The position numbers and the translations under genes were made by a program. The notes under the pieces were generated by a model. It was not told the origin of the DNA, made no database searches, and saw nothing but the letters and a program-made list of their open reading frames with translations. From Pseudorhodoplanes sp. (GTDB lineage Bacteria; Pseudomonadota; Alphaproteobacteria; Rhizobiales; Xanthobacteraceae), in contig JAVSMS010000001.1 of assembly GCA_032027085.1 (NCBI GenBank), positions 3,369,126 through 3,433,125 of the forward strand: 64,000 bases of DNA, written 5' to 3'. Below are positions 8,551 through 19,256 of the stretch, piece after piece (positions within the stretch are counted from its first letter, which is position 1; the number at the start of each line of letters is the position of its first letter).

Positions 8551-9831
8551 ATGTCGCCGGATGCAGGAAAAACAGCCAGCGAACCGAAATCCTGGGGCGT
8601 CGCCGGCCATTCGCGCGCAGCCCGGCGCAAGCGCAATTTCCCGACCGTCGAGGATTTGCGCAAGCGCGCGGAGCGGCGTGTGCCGCGGCTCGGCTACGCG
8701 ACGGTGGCGGGCGGCACCGGCAGCGATCTGTGTGTGATCCGCAACACAACCGCGCTCGACGCCATCCAGATCGTGCCGCGTTATGGTGTCGACCGCGAAC
8801 GAGTCTCGACCGAGGTCGAATTGTTCGGGCGTTCTTACGCCGCGCCGGTCGGCGTCGCGCCGATGGGCTTGCAGGGGGTGATGTGGCCGGGCGCCGAACG
8901 TCATCTCGCCCGTGCCGCGCAGAAGTCTCGCATTCCCTATACGGCCGGTACCGTCGGCGGCGTCGCACTTGAAGAACTCGCCGCCCTTGCGCCGGACGTG
9001 ATCTGGTTTCAGCTTTATCGCTTCCCCGCCAATGATCATGCCGTGGGAATCGATCTGGTGAAACGTGCCAAGGCGGCGGGTGCACATGTTCTGGTGCTCA
9101 CGCTCGACACGCCGACGCGCGCCAAGCGACCGCACGAATTGCGCAACCGTCTGGTGCTGCCGTTTCGTCCATCTGCACGAATGGTGCTGGAGACGTTGAT
9201 GTGTCCGGCTTGGCTCGCGGCGTTGCTGACGCAAGGCCGCCCAAGCTTTCCAAGTCTCGCCCGTTATGTCGGCGCCAATCCGAGCAAGGCGGAGATCGCC
9301 GATTTTGCGCAGAATGCACTGACGGGCGGTTTCACCTGGGATGAGGTCGCGCGTTATCGCGATCTCTGGCGCGGGCCGATGGTCGTGAAAGGCATCATGC
9401 ATCCGGCCGATGCCGAGACGGCGGTGTCTCTTGGCGTCGACGGCGTGCAGGTGTCGAACCATGGCGGCCGGCAATTCGAAGCCGCGCCGGCGGCGATCGA
9501 TGCAGTGCCGTCGGTTGCCGCGGCTATAGGAAAGCGCGCTACAGTCCTGTTCGACGGCGGTGTGCGATCAGGGATCGATATCATGCGCGCCCTGGCAGTT
9601 GGCGCGCACGCGGCGCTTGCGGGCCGCACATTTCTCTATGGTGTCGCGGCGCTTGGCGCGGAGGGCGCAGACTACGTCGCCTCGCTCTTGATAGACGAGC
9701 TTCGTATTGCAATGCGACAGGCGGGCGTGCATGCGCTGCAGGACATCGCCTCGCTCACCGTCCGTCACCCCGGCGCGTTGCAGGTCTGGCCTGCGGTGGC
9801 TCCACTGGCGCAGGTGGGATTCGGCCGTTAA
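8551..9831 (+). CDS. FMN-dependent alpha-hydroxy-acid dehydrogenase (lactate dehydrogenase/glycolate oxidase family)
   Basis: A 426-residue TIM-barrel flavoenzyme that would oxidise an L-2-hydroxy acid to the keto acid. Family marks are PVGVAPMGLQGVMWPGAE, the FMN/substrate region IWFQLYRF, VLTLDTPTRAKRPHELRN, the lysine segment MVVKGIMHPADAE, the catalytic VSNHGGRQFEAAPAAIDA with its His-Gly-Gly-Arg, and the phosphate-binding VLFDGGVRSGIDIMRALA. Substrate (lactate, mandelate, glycolate or other) cannot be read from the sequence. An unusual insert region around RMVLETLMCPAWLAALL is seen in LldD-type enzymes. A downstream MFS transporter 30 bases away may carry its substrate. Confidence 0.88.
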   Translation: MSPDAGKTASEPKSWGVAGHSRAARRKRNFPTVEDLRKRAERRVPRLGYATVAGGTGSDLCVIRNTTALDAIQIVPRYGVDRERVSTEVELFGRSYAAPVGVAPMGLQGVMWPGAERHLARAAQKSRIPYTAGTVGGVALEELAALAPDVIWFQLYRFPANDHAVGIDLVKRAKAAGAHVLVLTLDTPTRAKRPHELRNRLVLPFRPSARMVLETLMCPAWLAALLTQGRPSFPSLARYVGANPSKAEIADFAQNALTGGFTWDEVARYRDLWRGPMVVKGIMHPADAETAVSLGVDGVQVSNHGGRQFEAAPAAIDAVPSVAAAIGKRATVLFDGGVRSGIDIMRALAVGAHAALAGRTFLYGVAALGAEGADYVASLLIDELRIAMRQAGVHALQDIASLTVRHPGALQVWPAVAPLAQVGFGR

Positions 9832-9860
9832 GAAGGCCAACCCCATTCAGGGAACTGAAT

Positions 9861-11078
9861 ATGACAGCCCCTGTCGAAACCGCCGCTTTCGTGCCCGATG
9901 ATCGCCTTGCAAAACGCAACGCGGTCATTCTCGCCGTAACCCAGGCGCTTGCCGGCGCCAACAATACGGTGATGCTGGCGACCGGCGCGATCGTTGGGTC
10001 CATGCTCGCGCCCGACAAGGCCTACGCAACTGTTCCCATCACCGTCTACGTGGTTGGGATGTGGCTTGGCACGCTGCCGGTTGGCCGACTTGCGCGCCGC
10101 TACGGCCGCCGCACGGCATTCCAGGTCGGCACCGTTTTCGGCGTTCTGACCGGCCTGTTCGGTTACATGGCCGTCATGCAATCGTCGTTCATGCTGTTCA
10201 ACATCGGTGCGATCTGCTGCGGACTTTATGCCGCTGCGCATCAGGCTTATCGTTTCGCCGCGGCTGATACCGCCAGTGAAGCCTTTCGTCCAAAAGCGAT
10301 CTCGTGGGTCATGATCGGCGGCGTCTTTGCCGCGATCCTTGGTCCGCAACTCGTCATCTTCACCAAGGATGTCTGGCCGCCTTATCTGTTCGCGGCCAGT
10401 TTTCTCGCGCAGGCGGCCGTCGCAGTTGCTGCCGCAATCGTTCTGAGCTTTCTCAAAATTCCGACGCCCCCGCGTGTGCAGGCAGGCGGCGAGGGCAGGC
10501 CACTGAAGGAGATTGTGCAACAGCCGCGATTCGTCGTGGCAGTGATCTGCGGTGTCGCCAGCTATTCGATGATGAACATGGTGATGACCTCGGCGCCGCT
10601 TGCCATGGTCCAGTGCAATCATTCGGTGAGCGATGCCGCGCTCGGCCTGCAATGGCACGTGCTCGGCATGTACGCGCCGAGTTTCTTTACCGGCAGCCTG
10701 ATCGCGCGCTTCGGTTCCGCGAAGGTCATCGGTGCCGGCTTCGCGCTGCTTCTGGCGAGCGCCACGATCAGCATTGCCGGCATCTCGCTCTGGCATTTTT
10801 GGCTCGGCCTCGTGCTGCTTGGCATGGGCTGGAATTTCGGATTTATCGGGGCCACCGCCATGGTGACGCAATGCCATCGCGCGGAAGAGCGCACGCGTGT
10901 GCAGAGCTTCAACGACTTTCTGGTCTTCGGCTCGATGGCGATCGGCTCCTTCGCCTCTGGCAATATGCTCGCCCTTTACGGCTGGGCCTTCGTGAATGGC
11001 GTCGTGTTCCCGGTCGTGCTGATCGCGACAGCATTGCTGATCTGGCTGACTCTGCGCAGCCGCCGCCCGGCGGTGTAG
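9861..11078 (+). CDS. MFS transporter
   Basis: A 405-residue membrane protein with the alternating hydrophobic segments of a 12-helix major facilitator. The loop between helices 2 and 3 has the MFS motif A variant GRLARRYGRRTAFQVG, and the middle loop is basic and hydrophilic (around PTPPRVQAGGEGRPLKE). The first helix region contains QALAGANNTVMLATGAIVGS. It follows the hydroxy-acid dehydrogenase by 30 bases and may be cotranscribed with it. Direction and substrate of transport are unknown. Confidence 0.85.
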   Translation: MTAPVETAAFVPDDRLAKRNAVILAVTQALAGANNTVMLATGAIVGSMLAPDKAYATVPITVYVVGMWLGTLPVGRLARRYGRRTAFQVGTVFGVLTGLFGYMAVMQSSFMLFNIGAICCGLYAAAHQAYRFAAADTASEAFRPKAISWVMIGGVFAAILGPQLVIFTKDVWPPYLFAASFLAQAAVAVAAAIVLSFLKIPTPPRVQAGGEGRPLKEIVQQPRFVVAVICGVASYSMMNMVMTSAPLAMVQCNHSVSDAALGLQWHVLGMYAPSFFTGSLIARFGSAKVIGAGFALLLASATISIAGISLWHFWLGLVLLGMGWNFGFIGATAMVTQCHRAEERTRVQSFNDFLVFGSMAIGSFASGNMLALYGWAFVNGVVFPVVLIATALLIWLTLRSRRPAV

Positions 11079-11106
11079 CTCGGCGTGAGTGCGGTCCTTG
11101 TCGCGC

Positions 11107-11172
11107 GGAGCGAAGCGAAATCCGGGTGCGGAAAGACCGTCGCCGGATCAAGCCCGCATTCCGCTGCGCTCC
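11107..11172. repeat. REP-like imperfect inverted repeat
   Basis: The 20-base arm at 11107-11126 (starting GGAGCGAAGCG) is an imperfect inverted copy of the arm at 11153-11172 (ending CTGCGCTCC), matching at about 16 of 20 positions. The layout resembles the short inverted repeats built on GGAGCGNAGCG ... CGCTNCGCTCC that are scattered in intergenic regions of many proteobacteria. It lies just after the MFS gene and looks decayed. Confidence 0.55.
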
Positions 11173-11244
11173 ATGCAGGGCTAGCCGTATCCAGCCAGGA
11201 TGGTCTGGAATTCACGAAACTAGGATTATTGTCACAATTCGTGA

Positions 11245-11274
11245 TTGGCCTTTCGCCGCAAATAGGATTATATT
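11245..11274 (+). promoter_or_regulatory. sigma-70-like promoter in front of the structured block
   Basis: TTGGCC at 11245-11250 and TATATT at 11269-11274 are 18 bases apart. The predicted transcription start, about seven bases after the -10 box, is near 11281, the first base of a perfect 9-bp stem. A 7-bp inverted repeat (TCACGAA 11212-11218, TTCGTGA 11238-11244) abuts the -35 box, and the 9-mer TAGGATTAT occurs twice (11221-11229 and 11263-11271), the second overlapping the -10 box. Confidence 0.45.
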
Positions 11275-11280
11275 CTGATC

Positions 11281-11690
11281 ATCCCGCTCATCGAGGGGCG
11301 TCTTCCGGAGACGTTCTGAGGACGGAGCGGGATGCGGCGCCCTGCGGGCCGGCTCTAACGTGGAGCCGGCTCCCGGGTGGCCCCGGGGCTCCGCCCCTCC
11401 GGCAATAAGACCGGGGCGCAGCAGGCCTGCTTAAGTCGGATCGGCCACGTGTGCACGGTCCGGGAAGCGCGGCCCGGGGTTGGTGGGGAACAGTCCCGCG
11501 CTGTCGGGCCCCATCAGAACGCCGCCGACGGTGCGCCGAGAGGCGGCTGTGCTTCGCAAGGAGCGCAGCACGATCAGGACTGGCCTGCGCCTCTTGGCGC
11601 GCCGTCCCCCTCTCTCATAGCCTGGGCGCGGTTCGCGCGTCGCGGGAGAGCAAATCCGTGTGCGTATGAACGGGAATCGCGGCCCGCTCT
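11281..11690 (+). ncRNA. candidate structured non-coding RNA / conserved GC-rich element
   Basis: No credible protein is encoded here; overlapping frames on both strands are arginine-rich and lack domains. The block begins with a stem of nine perfect pairs (11281-11289 with 11325-11333) enclosing a hairpin CGTCT/AGACG (11299-11313). An 8-bp hairpin GCCGGCTC/GAGCCGGC follows (11348-11370), with further GC-rich hairpins, for example GCGCG-GTT-CGCGC at 11626-11638. A promoter-like sequence predicts a start at 11281. The 3' end is not defined; no clear terminator with a T-run was found. I recall similar sequence from other Rhizobiales genomes, where it gives rise to spurious ORFs, but could not check this. 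Confidence 0.35.
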
Positions 11691-11900
11691 TCCCATCCGC
11701 AAACACGCCGTCAAACCCCGATGGAACTGCAAAAATAGCCTGAAATGCGGGGATTTCCGCCGTTGCGTTCGCGAAACGTTTTTGGCAATGTCCGCGCACT
11801 TTCGGGGACCCGACGGAGGCGTTTCGCGCGTCGGGTCTCGTTTCCAAGCACGGCCGGTCGGGGGCAACCACCGGCTTGAATTCCACTATCGGGGACTGCC

Positions 11901-14021
<2,121 letters not shown>

Positions 14022-14040
14022 TCCGCGCGCCATGAATGCG

Positions 14041-14071
14041 AAAAGCCCCGCGAGTGATCGCGGGGCTTTTT
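14041..14071 (+). terminator. rho-independent terminator after hppA
   Basis: A 13-bp perfect stem (AAAAGCCCCGCGA with TCGCGGGGCTTTT) and a GTGA loop, continuing into TTTTT. It could also serve the converging bamE gene, since the A-run on the other side gives a T-run on the opposite strand. Confidence 0.9.
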
Positions 14072-14102
14072 GCTTGGACGTTCAGACAATTATGCAGAAA
14101 TC

Positions 14103-14567
14103 TTATTCCGTGCCGATGATCTTGAACAGATAGGTGATGTAGGACAATTCCTTTCCGCCAGTCGGCGTGGTGCGGCTGACGAAGTCGAAAACCTTGCCGT
14201 CCTTCATGCCGTAATCGGCGAGCCGCTGCACGCGGCGGTCCTTGTCGAAATAGACCGCGATGACGCGTTGGTCGACGACCTTCTGCGGCATGAAGGCGGC
14301 GGCCTTCTGCGCGCGCTGGGAAATGTAATAGAAAGCTTCGCCGCTGACGGTTGCGACGGTCGAGGGCGTGCCAAGCACGATCAGCACCTGCTCCTGGCTG
14401 GAGCCCACGGGGATCTGTTCGAGGGCGCCTTCCGGCACCACATATCCGCGCTGGAAATTCTGTTGGAAACCGCCGCAGGCCGCGAGCAAAAGACCGGCCG
14501 CAAGCAGGCAGGCTGCAGCCCGTGCATTCCGCTTCCGCTGTGATACGACAGGCCCGGTTGTTTCCAT
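14103..14567 (-). CDS. bamE: outer membrane protein assembly lipoprotein BamE/SmpA/OmlA family
   Basis: A 154-residue lipoprotein. The start at 14567 (METTGPVVSQRKRNARAAAC) is chosen because a signal peptide with the lipobox LLAAC follows directly; the longer frame would bury it. The mature part has the SmpA/OmlA pattern: GYVVPEGALEQIPVGSSQEQVLIVLGTPS, a beta-hairpin, then VIAVYFDKDRRVQRLADYGMKDG. It is expected to sit on the inner face of the outer membrane as a Bam complex accessory. It is divergent from the next gene, the common arrangement in Rhizobiales. Confidence 0.85.
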   Translation of the reverse strand: METTGPVVSQRKRNARAAACLLAAGLLLAACGGFQQNFQRGYVVPEGALEQIPVGSSQEQVLIVLGTPSTVATVSGEAFYYISQRAQKAAAFMPQKVVDQRVIAVYFDKDRRVQRLADYGMKDGKVFDFVSRTTPTGGKELSYITYLFKIIGTE

Positions 14568-14652
14568 GCTGGCAAACGACCTAGCGGCCCAAATCCTGAA
14601 TTGCAACGATGACACCCCTGAATCCCGGCCGCATGCGCTGGACTGACACGCG

Positions 14653-15207
14653 ATGATATTGGCCTTGTTTTCCCGCCGTTCCCGCCGGACGGCCACCATT
14701 GAAGCCCTCTATGGCGCCATCGTGGCACAGGCCCGTCGCCCTGTATTCTACCGCGATTATGGCGTTCCCGACACGGTTAACGGCCGTTTTGAGATGATCC
14801 TATTGCACGCCGGACTCCTGCTCGACCGGCTCTCTGGTGAGGCCGGTGCGATCCGCAAAGTCGGGCAGGATGTCTTTGACCGCTTTTGCCAGGACATGGA
14901 TGATACAATGCGCGAGCGGGGCGTGAGCGACCTCAAGGTGCCAAGGGAGATGAAGCGCGTGGCCGAAGCCTTTTATGGCCGGCAGGCGGCCTACCGTACG
15001 GCGCTGAATGGAGCCGATCCGCAGGCCCTGACGGACGCCTTGCGGCGGAATGTCTATGCTGGCGCTGCGGAGCATGGCGCCGCTCGGCTCGCGGCTTATA
15101 CGCGGGCTGTGGCCGAGGACTTGCGTCGGCAAGAGGCAGCCGATTTGGTGGGGGGGCGGCTTGCCTGGCCCGATCCGGCTATCATATCCAGCGAATCCCA
15201 CTCGTGA
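14653..15207 (+). CDS. ubiquinol-cytochrome c chaperone (CBP3 family)
   Basis: A 184-residue protein of the Ubiq_cyt_C_chap (CBP3-like) family, known in mitochondria and alphaproteobacteria as an assembly factor of the cytochrome bc1 complex. Features are the N-terminal IEALYGAIVAQARRPVFYRDYGVPDTVNGRFEM region, LHAGLLLDRL, and FCQDMDDTMRERGVSDLKVPREMKRVAEAFYGR, which is the best-conserved part. No membrane segment is visible. The stop overlaps the GTG start of the next gene. Confidence 0.88.
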   Translation: MILALFSRRSRRTATIEALYGAIVAQARRPVFYRDYGVPDTVNGRFEMILLHAGLLLDRLSGEAGAIRKVGQDVFDRFCQDMDDTMRERGVSDLKVPREMKRVAEAFYGRQAAYRTALNGADPQALTDALRRNVYAGAAEHGAARLAAYTRAVAEDLRRQEAADLVGGRLAWPDPAIISSESHS

Positions 15208-15791
15208 CGTTCGGACCCGCCAAGGACCGCTTTATGGCCGCCTCCCAACCCATCTGGAGCCGCAAGGTCGCGGTTGAGGACGTTCCCGAGGCGGGCCTGC
15301 ATATAGATCTTGATGCGGACGGCCACACCCGGGCGGCCATAGCGGAAGCGGCGGGTCTGCGCGATCTGCCGCGGCTCGAGGCGTCCTTTGACCTCAGCCG
15401 GCATGGCCGGGGTGGCCTGCGGGTGGATGGCGAGATGTCGGCGACGGTCGGGCAGACCTGTGTGGTGTCTCTGGAGCCGATCGAGTCCGGTATTCGCGAG
15501 ACCATTGATCTGGTCTTCACACCTTCCGCCGGCCCCTCGCTGGCGGATGAAAGCGGGGCGGCCACGATGCGGTTTGGCGACGCGGAGCCGCCGGAACCGC
15601 TGATTGGCGGGGAAGTCGATCTGGGAGTGATCGTGACCGAATTTCTGATGCTGGGGATTGATCCCTATCCGCGCAAGGAAGGGGTGGAATTTGAACCGCC
15701 GGTGCGCCAGGAGGATCAGTCCGGGCATCCCTTTGCGGCGTTGGCGGCCCTGAAGAAAGCAAAGGGCGGCAAGGGCGGCGAGGGCGAGTGA
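15204..15791 (+). CDS. DUF177 / YceD-like protein (23S rRNA accumulation)
   Basis: A 195-residue DUF177 protein; the E. coli homologue YceD affects 23S rRNA accumulation. The core GLRDLPRLEASFDLSRHGRGG and TVGQTCVVSLEPIESGIRETIDLVF matches the family, and the acidic late part GEVDLGVIVTEFLMLGIDPYPRKEGVEF is typical. The frame starts at GTG 15204, overlapping the previous stop; an ATG at 15234 (MAASQPIWSRKV) fits homologue starts better, and both remain possible. It lies upstream of plsX, as usual, although rpmF is not seen here. Confidence 0.85.
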   Translation: MTFGPAKDRFMAASQPIWSRKVAVEDVPEAGLHIDLDADGHTRAAIAEAAGLRDLPRLEASFDLSRHGRGGLRVDGEMSATVGQTCVVSLEPIESGIRETIDLVFTPSAGPSLADESGAATMRFGDAEPPEPLIGGEVDLGVIVTEFLMLGIDPYPRKEGVEFEPPVRQEDQSGHPFAALAALKKAKGGKGGEGE

Positions 15792-15922
15792 TGTGGTGGC
15801 TGGGCGACGGGGGCGGGAACCGGTTGTATCCGGCGGGCGAACCGTTATTGTCGCCGCTCGCACCCGGTCATCCAACACCCTCCACTGTTCCGGCGTCTCC
15901 CGGCGTCCGCTAGGTTCGGTTT

Positions 15923-16984
15923 ATGCCCCAAAAGGTACGCATCGCGCTTGACGCTATGGGCGGCGACCATGGGCCGGCCATTGTGGTGCCGGGCGCCGAC
16001 CTGTCACTGAACCGGCATCCCGACAGCGAGTTCATCTTCTTCGGCGACCAGGCGGTCCTCGTGCCGCTGATCGCCCGCTACCCCCGCCTGCAGGCGACAT
16101 CCCGCGTCGTCCACACCGACGTCGCCATCAAGATGGATGACAAGCCGAGCCAGGCGCTGCGCTATGGCCGTTGGAAATCGTCGATGTGGCTTGCCATAGA
16201 TGCGGTCAAGAAGAGCGAAGCCGATGTCGCGGTCTCGGCCGGTAACACCGGCGCGCTGATGGCGATGGCGAAGTTCCATCTTAAGACTATGGCTGGCATT
16301 GAACGGCCCGCCATTGCGGCGATCTGGCCAACCTTGCGCGGTGAATCGGTCGTGCTTGATCTCGGTGCGACAATCGGCGCCGACACGCAGCATCTTGTCG
16401 ACATGGCGCTGATGGGCAGCGCCATGGCGCAGATTTTATTCGATCTCGATCGTCCGACCGTCGGACTGCTCAACATCGGTGTGGAAGAAGTGAAGGGTCT
16501 GGAAGAGGTGCGTGCTGCGGGGCAGATCTTGCGCGAGCGCAACCTGCCGCACATCAACTATGCAGGCTTCGTCGAAGGCGATGATATCGGCAGGGGCACT
16601 GTCGATGTCGTGGTGACCGAAGGCTTTGCCGGCAACATCGCATTGAAGACAGCAGAGGGGACCGCGCGACAGCTGAGCGCCTATCTCAAGGCGGCGATGT
16701 CGCGTAGCATCTGGGCGAGGATCGGTTACCTTTTCGCGCGCAGTGCCTTTCGCACCTTGGCCGAGAAGATGGACCCGCGTCGATCCAATGGCGGCGTCTT
16801 TCTCGGTTTGAACGGCATCGTCATCAAGAGCCACGGCGGCACCGACGCAGAGGGCTTTGCGGCCGCGGTGGATATTGGCTACGACATGGTGCGCTACGAA
16901 TTGCTCGAAAAGATCGGGCAGGCGCTCATTCCCGCTGCGCGCGTCGACGCATCGGCCCAGGTTGCGGGTGGAGCAGCATTGTGA
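15923..16984 (+). CDS. plsX: phosphate acyltransferase PlsX
   Basis: A 353-residue enzyme that converts acyl-ACP to acyl-phosphate, the first committed intermediate for membrane phospholipids. Family marks are [20 protein letters not shown] at the N-terminus, [59 protein letters not shown] and [14 protein letters not shown]. The stop overlaps the GTG start of fabH, so plsX and fabH are coupled. Confidence 0.97.
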   Translation: MPQKVRIALDAMGGDHGPAIVVPGADLSLNRHPDSEFIFFGDQAVLVPLIARYPRLQATSRVVHTDVAIKMDDKPSQALRYGRWKSSMWLAIDAVKKSEADVAVSAGNTGALMAMAKFHLKTMAGIERPAIAAIWPTLRGESVVLDLGATIGADTQHLVDMALMGSAMAQILFDLDRPTVGLLNIGVEEVKGLEEVRAAGQILRERNLPHINYAGFVEGDDIGRGTVDVVVTEGFAGNIALKTAEGTARQLSAYLKAAMSRSIWARIGYLFARSAFRTLAEKMDPRRSNGGVFLGLNGIVIKSHGGTDAEGFAAAVDIGYDMVRYELLEKIGQALIPAARVDASAQVAGGAAL

Positions 16985-17955
16985 CCATTCGTTCCGTGAT
17001 TTTGGGGGCAGGTTGCTACCTGCCGTCGCGCCGCGTCACCAACGAAGAACTGGCGAAAACCGTCGACACCTCTGATGAGTGGATCGTGCAGCGCACGGGC
17101 ATTCGCGAACGCCATATCGCAGCCGCGGGCGAAATGACCTCCGATCTCGCCATCAAGGCGGCGCAGGCCGCGTTGAAAGACGCCAAGATGGATGCGCAAT
17201 CGATCGATCTGATCGTGGTCGCCACATCGACGCCCGACAACACCTTTCCGGCGAGCGCGGTGACCGTGCAGGCCGGACTGGGCATTAACCATGGAGCCGC
17301 CTTCGACCTGCAGGCGGTGTGCTCGGGTTTTGTCTACGGCATGTCGACGGTCGACGCTTTATTGCGGGCCGGCACCTTCAAGCGCGCATTGTTGATTGGA
17401 GCAGAGACCTTTTCGCGCATCCTCGACTGGACCGATCGCACCACTTGCGTGCTGTTCGGTGACGGCGCCGGCGCGGTGGTGATGGAAGCGCAGGAGCAGC
17501 CCGGCCTTACTACAGATCGCGGCGTGCTCACCTCGCATCTGCGCTCGGATGGGCGCCACAAGCAGAAGCTCTATGTGGATGGCGGGCCGTCCTCAACCCA
17601 GACGGTCGGGCATCTGCGCATGGAAGGGCGCGAGGTGTTCAAATATGCCGTCGGCATGATCACCGACGTGATCAGGGACGCCTTCAATGCCACCGGCTAC
17701 ACCGCCGACGATCTCGACTGGTTTGTGCCGCATCAGGCCAATCGTCGCATCATCGATGCCTCCGCGCACAAGCTGGGCATCGATCCGGCCAAGGTGGTGA
17801 TCACCGTCGACAAGCACGGCAACACCTCGGCCGCCTCTATTCCGCTCGCCTTGTGCGTGGCTATTGCGGATGGGCGCATCAAAAAGGGCGATCTGGTGAT
17901 GTTTGAAGCGATGGGCGGAGGATTCACCTGGGGCGCGGCGCTGGTCAGGATGTGA
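16981..17955 (+). CDS. fabH: beta-ketoacyl-ACP synthase III
   Basis: A 324-residue thiolase-fold enzyme that starts fatty acid synthesis by condensing acetyl-CoA with malonyl-ACP. The catalytic triad is visible: Cys114 in QAVCSGF, His251 in VPHQANRRI and Asn281 in HGNTSAAS. Translation starts at a GTG overlapping the plsX stop. The size is typical. Together with plsX and ihfA it forms the standard alphaproteobacterial cluster. Confidence 0.98.
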   Translation: MTIRSVILGAGCYLPSRRVTNEELAKTVDTSDEWIVQRTGIRERHIAAAGEMTSDLAIKAAQAALKDAKMDAQSIDLIVVATSTPDNTFPASAVTVQAGLGINHGAAFDLQAVCSGFVYGMSTVDALLRAGTFKRALLIGAETFSRILDWTDRTTCVLFGDGAGAVVMEAQEQPGLTTDRGVLTSHLRSDGRHKQKLYVDGGPSSTQTVGHLRMEGREVFKYAVGMITDVIRDAFNATGYTADDLDWFVPHQANRRIIDASAHKLGIDPAKVVITVDKHGNTSAASIPLALCVAIADGRIKKGDLVMFEAMGGGFTWGAALVRM

Positions 17956-18073
17956 CACTGAGCGGTCGCACCGCGCTGCAGCAAGACCATTTCGGTATTA
18001 AATTACGGGCCCGCGCGGCGGCCACGCCGGTATTTTCAAGCCATAGGTCAAAAAATCGTAGGCGCGATTGCAA

Positions 18074-18102
18074 TTGACGCTTGAAAACCGGGTCCATATC
18101 GT
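18074..18102 (+). promoter_or_regulatory. sigma-70-type promoter of ihfA
   Basis: TTGACG (18074-18079) and TATCGT (18097-18102) are 17 bases apart, predicting a start near 18109. That is downstream of the first in-frame ATG (18081), which supports the internal start of ihfA at 18141. Confidence 0.65.
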
Positions 18103-18140
18103 TCGATAAATCAGTGGGATCGCCAATTATTTGGGGCTGT

Positions 18141-18476
18141 ATGGCGACGATGGCGGCAAAGACAGTTACTCGGGCAGATCTGTGTGAGGCGGTCTATCAA
18201 AAGGTCGGCCTGTCCCGGACAGAATCCGCAGCTTTGGTCGAGGCGGTGCTTAAGGAGATCACCGACAGCCTGGAGCGCGGGGAAACGGTGAAATTGTCCT
18301 CCTTTGGGTCATTCGTGGTTCGCAAAAAAGGCCAAAGAATCGGGCGCAATCCCAAGACCGGCAAGGAAGTTCCGATCTCGCCGCGGCGGGTCATGGTGTT
18401 CAAGCCCTCGGCGATCCTGAAACAGCGCATCAACGGCAGCGACGGCCACATCAGCGACGACGGCCTCGACGACTGA
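18141..18476 (+). CDS. ihfA: integration host factor alpha subunit
   Basis: A 111-residue DNA-bending protein. The core [30 protein letters not shown] and the arm [30 protein letters not shown] are IhfA signatures, including the conserved Pro that intercalates into DNA. The ORF could start at 18081, but a promoter at 18074-18102 makes 18141 (MATMAAK) or 18150 (MAAK) the real start. Its partner IhfB is not in this window. Confidence 0.93.
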   Translation: MATMAAKTVTRADLCEAVYQKVGLSRTESAALVEAVLKEITDSLERGETVKLSSFGSFVVRKKGQRIGRNPKTGKEVPISPRRVMVFKPSAILKQRINGSDGHISDDGLDD

Positions 18477-18504
18477 GGTCTCTGAAAAGATCTGGGAGCA
18501 GGAC

Positions 18505-19005
18505 TTGGACAAGGCCCCGGACGCATTCCGCACCATCAGCGAAGTTGCGGACGATCTGAAAGTTCCCCAGCACGTACTGCGTTTCTGGGAAAGCCGCTTT
18601 TCCCAGATCAAGCCGATGAAACGGGCCGGCGGGCGCCGCTATTACCGACCTGACGATGTCGATCTGCTGCGGGGCATTCATCACCTGCTCTATGGCGAGG
18701 GCTACACCATTCGTGGTGTGCAGCGCATCCTGAAGGATCAGGGCGTCAAGTTCGTGGAGACGGTCTGGCAGGAGGGCGCTGCGCAGCCGCCGCACGGTCC
18801 GCAGGATCAGGAGGATGGTGATGCTGAGGGTGCGGAGTTACCGGATGGTGAGCCGGGCTACGCCTCTGCGCCACGAGCCGCAATGTCTTCGCCGGACAAC
18901 GCGGCCGACCTGTCCCGCGACGACTTACGCAAGCTTCAGGCGGCCTTGTTCGAATTGAACGAGTGCAAGCGTCTGCTCGACAGCGCCGGCAAGAAGGGCG
19001 ATTGA
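18505..19005 (+). CDS. MerR-family transcriptional regulator
   Basis: A 166-residue protein starting at a TTG codon (GGAGCAGGA upstream). Residues about 8-75 form a MerR helix-turn-helix and wing ([20 protein letters not shown], then [20 protein letters not shown]). The C-terminal part is acidic and glutamine-rich, ends in a helix ([20 protein letters not shown]), and has no visible metal or ligand site. It follows ihfA closely and is found there in most Rhizobiales; the regulon is not known to me. Confidence 0.85.
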   Translation: MDKAPDAFRTISEVADDLKVPQHVLRFWESRFSQIKPMKRAGGRRYYRPDDVDLLRGIHHLLYGEGYTIRGVQRILKDQGVKFVETVWQEGAAQPPHGPQDQEDGDAEGAELPDGEPGYASAPRAAMSSPDNAADLSRDDLRKLQAALFELNECKRLLDSAGKKGD

Positions 19006-19109
19006 GCCGCTTTCCGTCCTGCGGCTTCACAAAACCGTTCCGTATGGAGAGGACCCGCGCGTGCTATCAGCAGCGCTTGACGCTTTTTATCCTGAGAAGC
19101 TGCAAAAAA

Positions 19110-19187
19110 TGGTCGGAGCGGCGGGATTTGAACCCACGACCCCTAGTCCCCCAGACTAGTGCGCTAACCGGGCTGCGCCACGCTCCG
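19110..19187 (-). tRNA. tRNA-Pro (GGG)
   Basis: Reading the minus strand, the 7-bp acceptor CGGAGCG pairs with CGCTCCG, the anticodon arm CTAGT-CTGGGGG-ACTAG presents GGG, and the T arm contains GTTCAAAT. The discriminator A and CCA are encoded (19110-19113). Confidence 0.97.
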
Positions 19188-19256
19188 ACGGCGGCGGTTA
19201 TAGGTTTCCTGCGTCGGGAGCGCAACCGGCGCCTGCCATGGGAGGCCCTGAAAGGC

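Larger units (their letters stand above)
11079..11900. other. 822-base non-coding interval between MFS gene and hppA
   Basis: The interval holds, in order, the REP-like repeat, a promoter-like segment, the hairpin-rich block described separately, and a final part (about 11700-11900) that should contain the hppA promoter and leader. The last part includes a long-loop pairing CCCCG (11716-11720) with CGGGG (11748-11752) that could end the putative RNA. No gene was accepted. Confidence 0.5.

Noticed and set aside
19110-19187. tRNA genes as possible island attachment sites (also tRNA-Leu, tRNA-Val, tRNA-Asp)
   Set aside because: No integrase, no direct repeat of a tRNA 3' end and no abrupt change in gene style was seen next to any of them.
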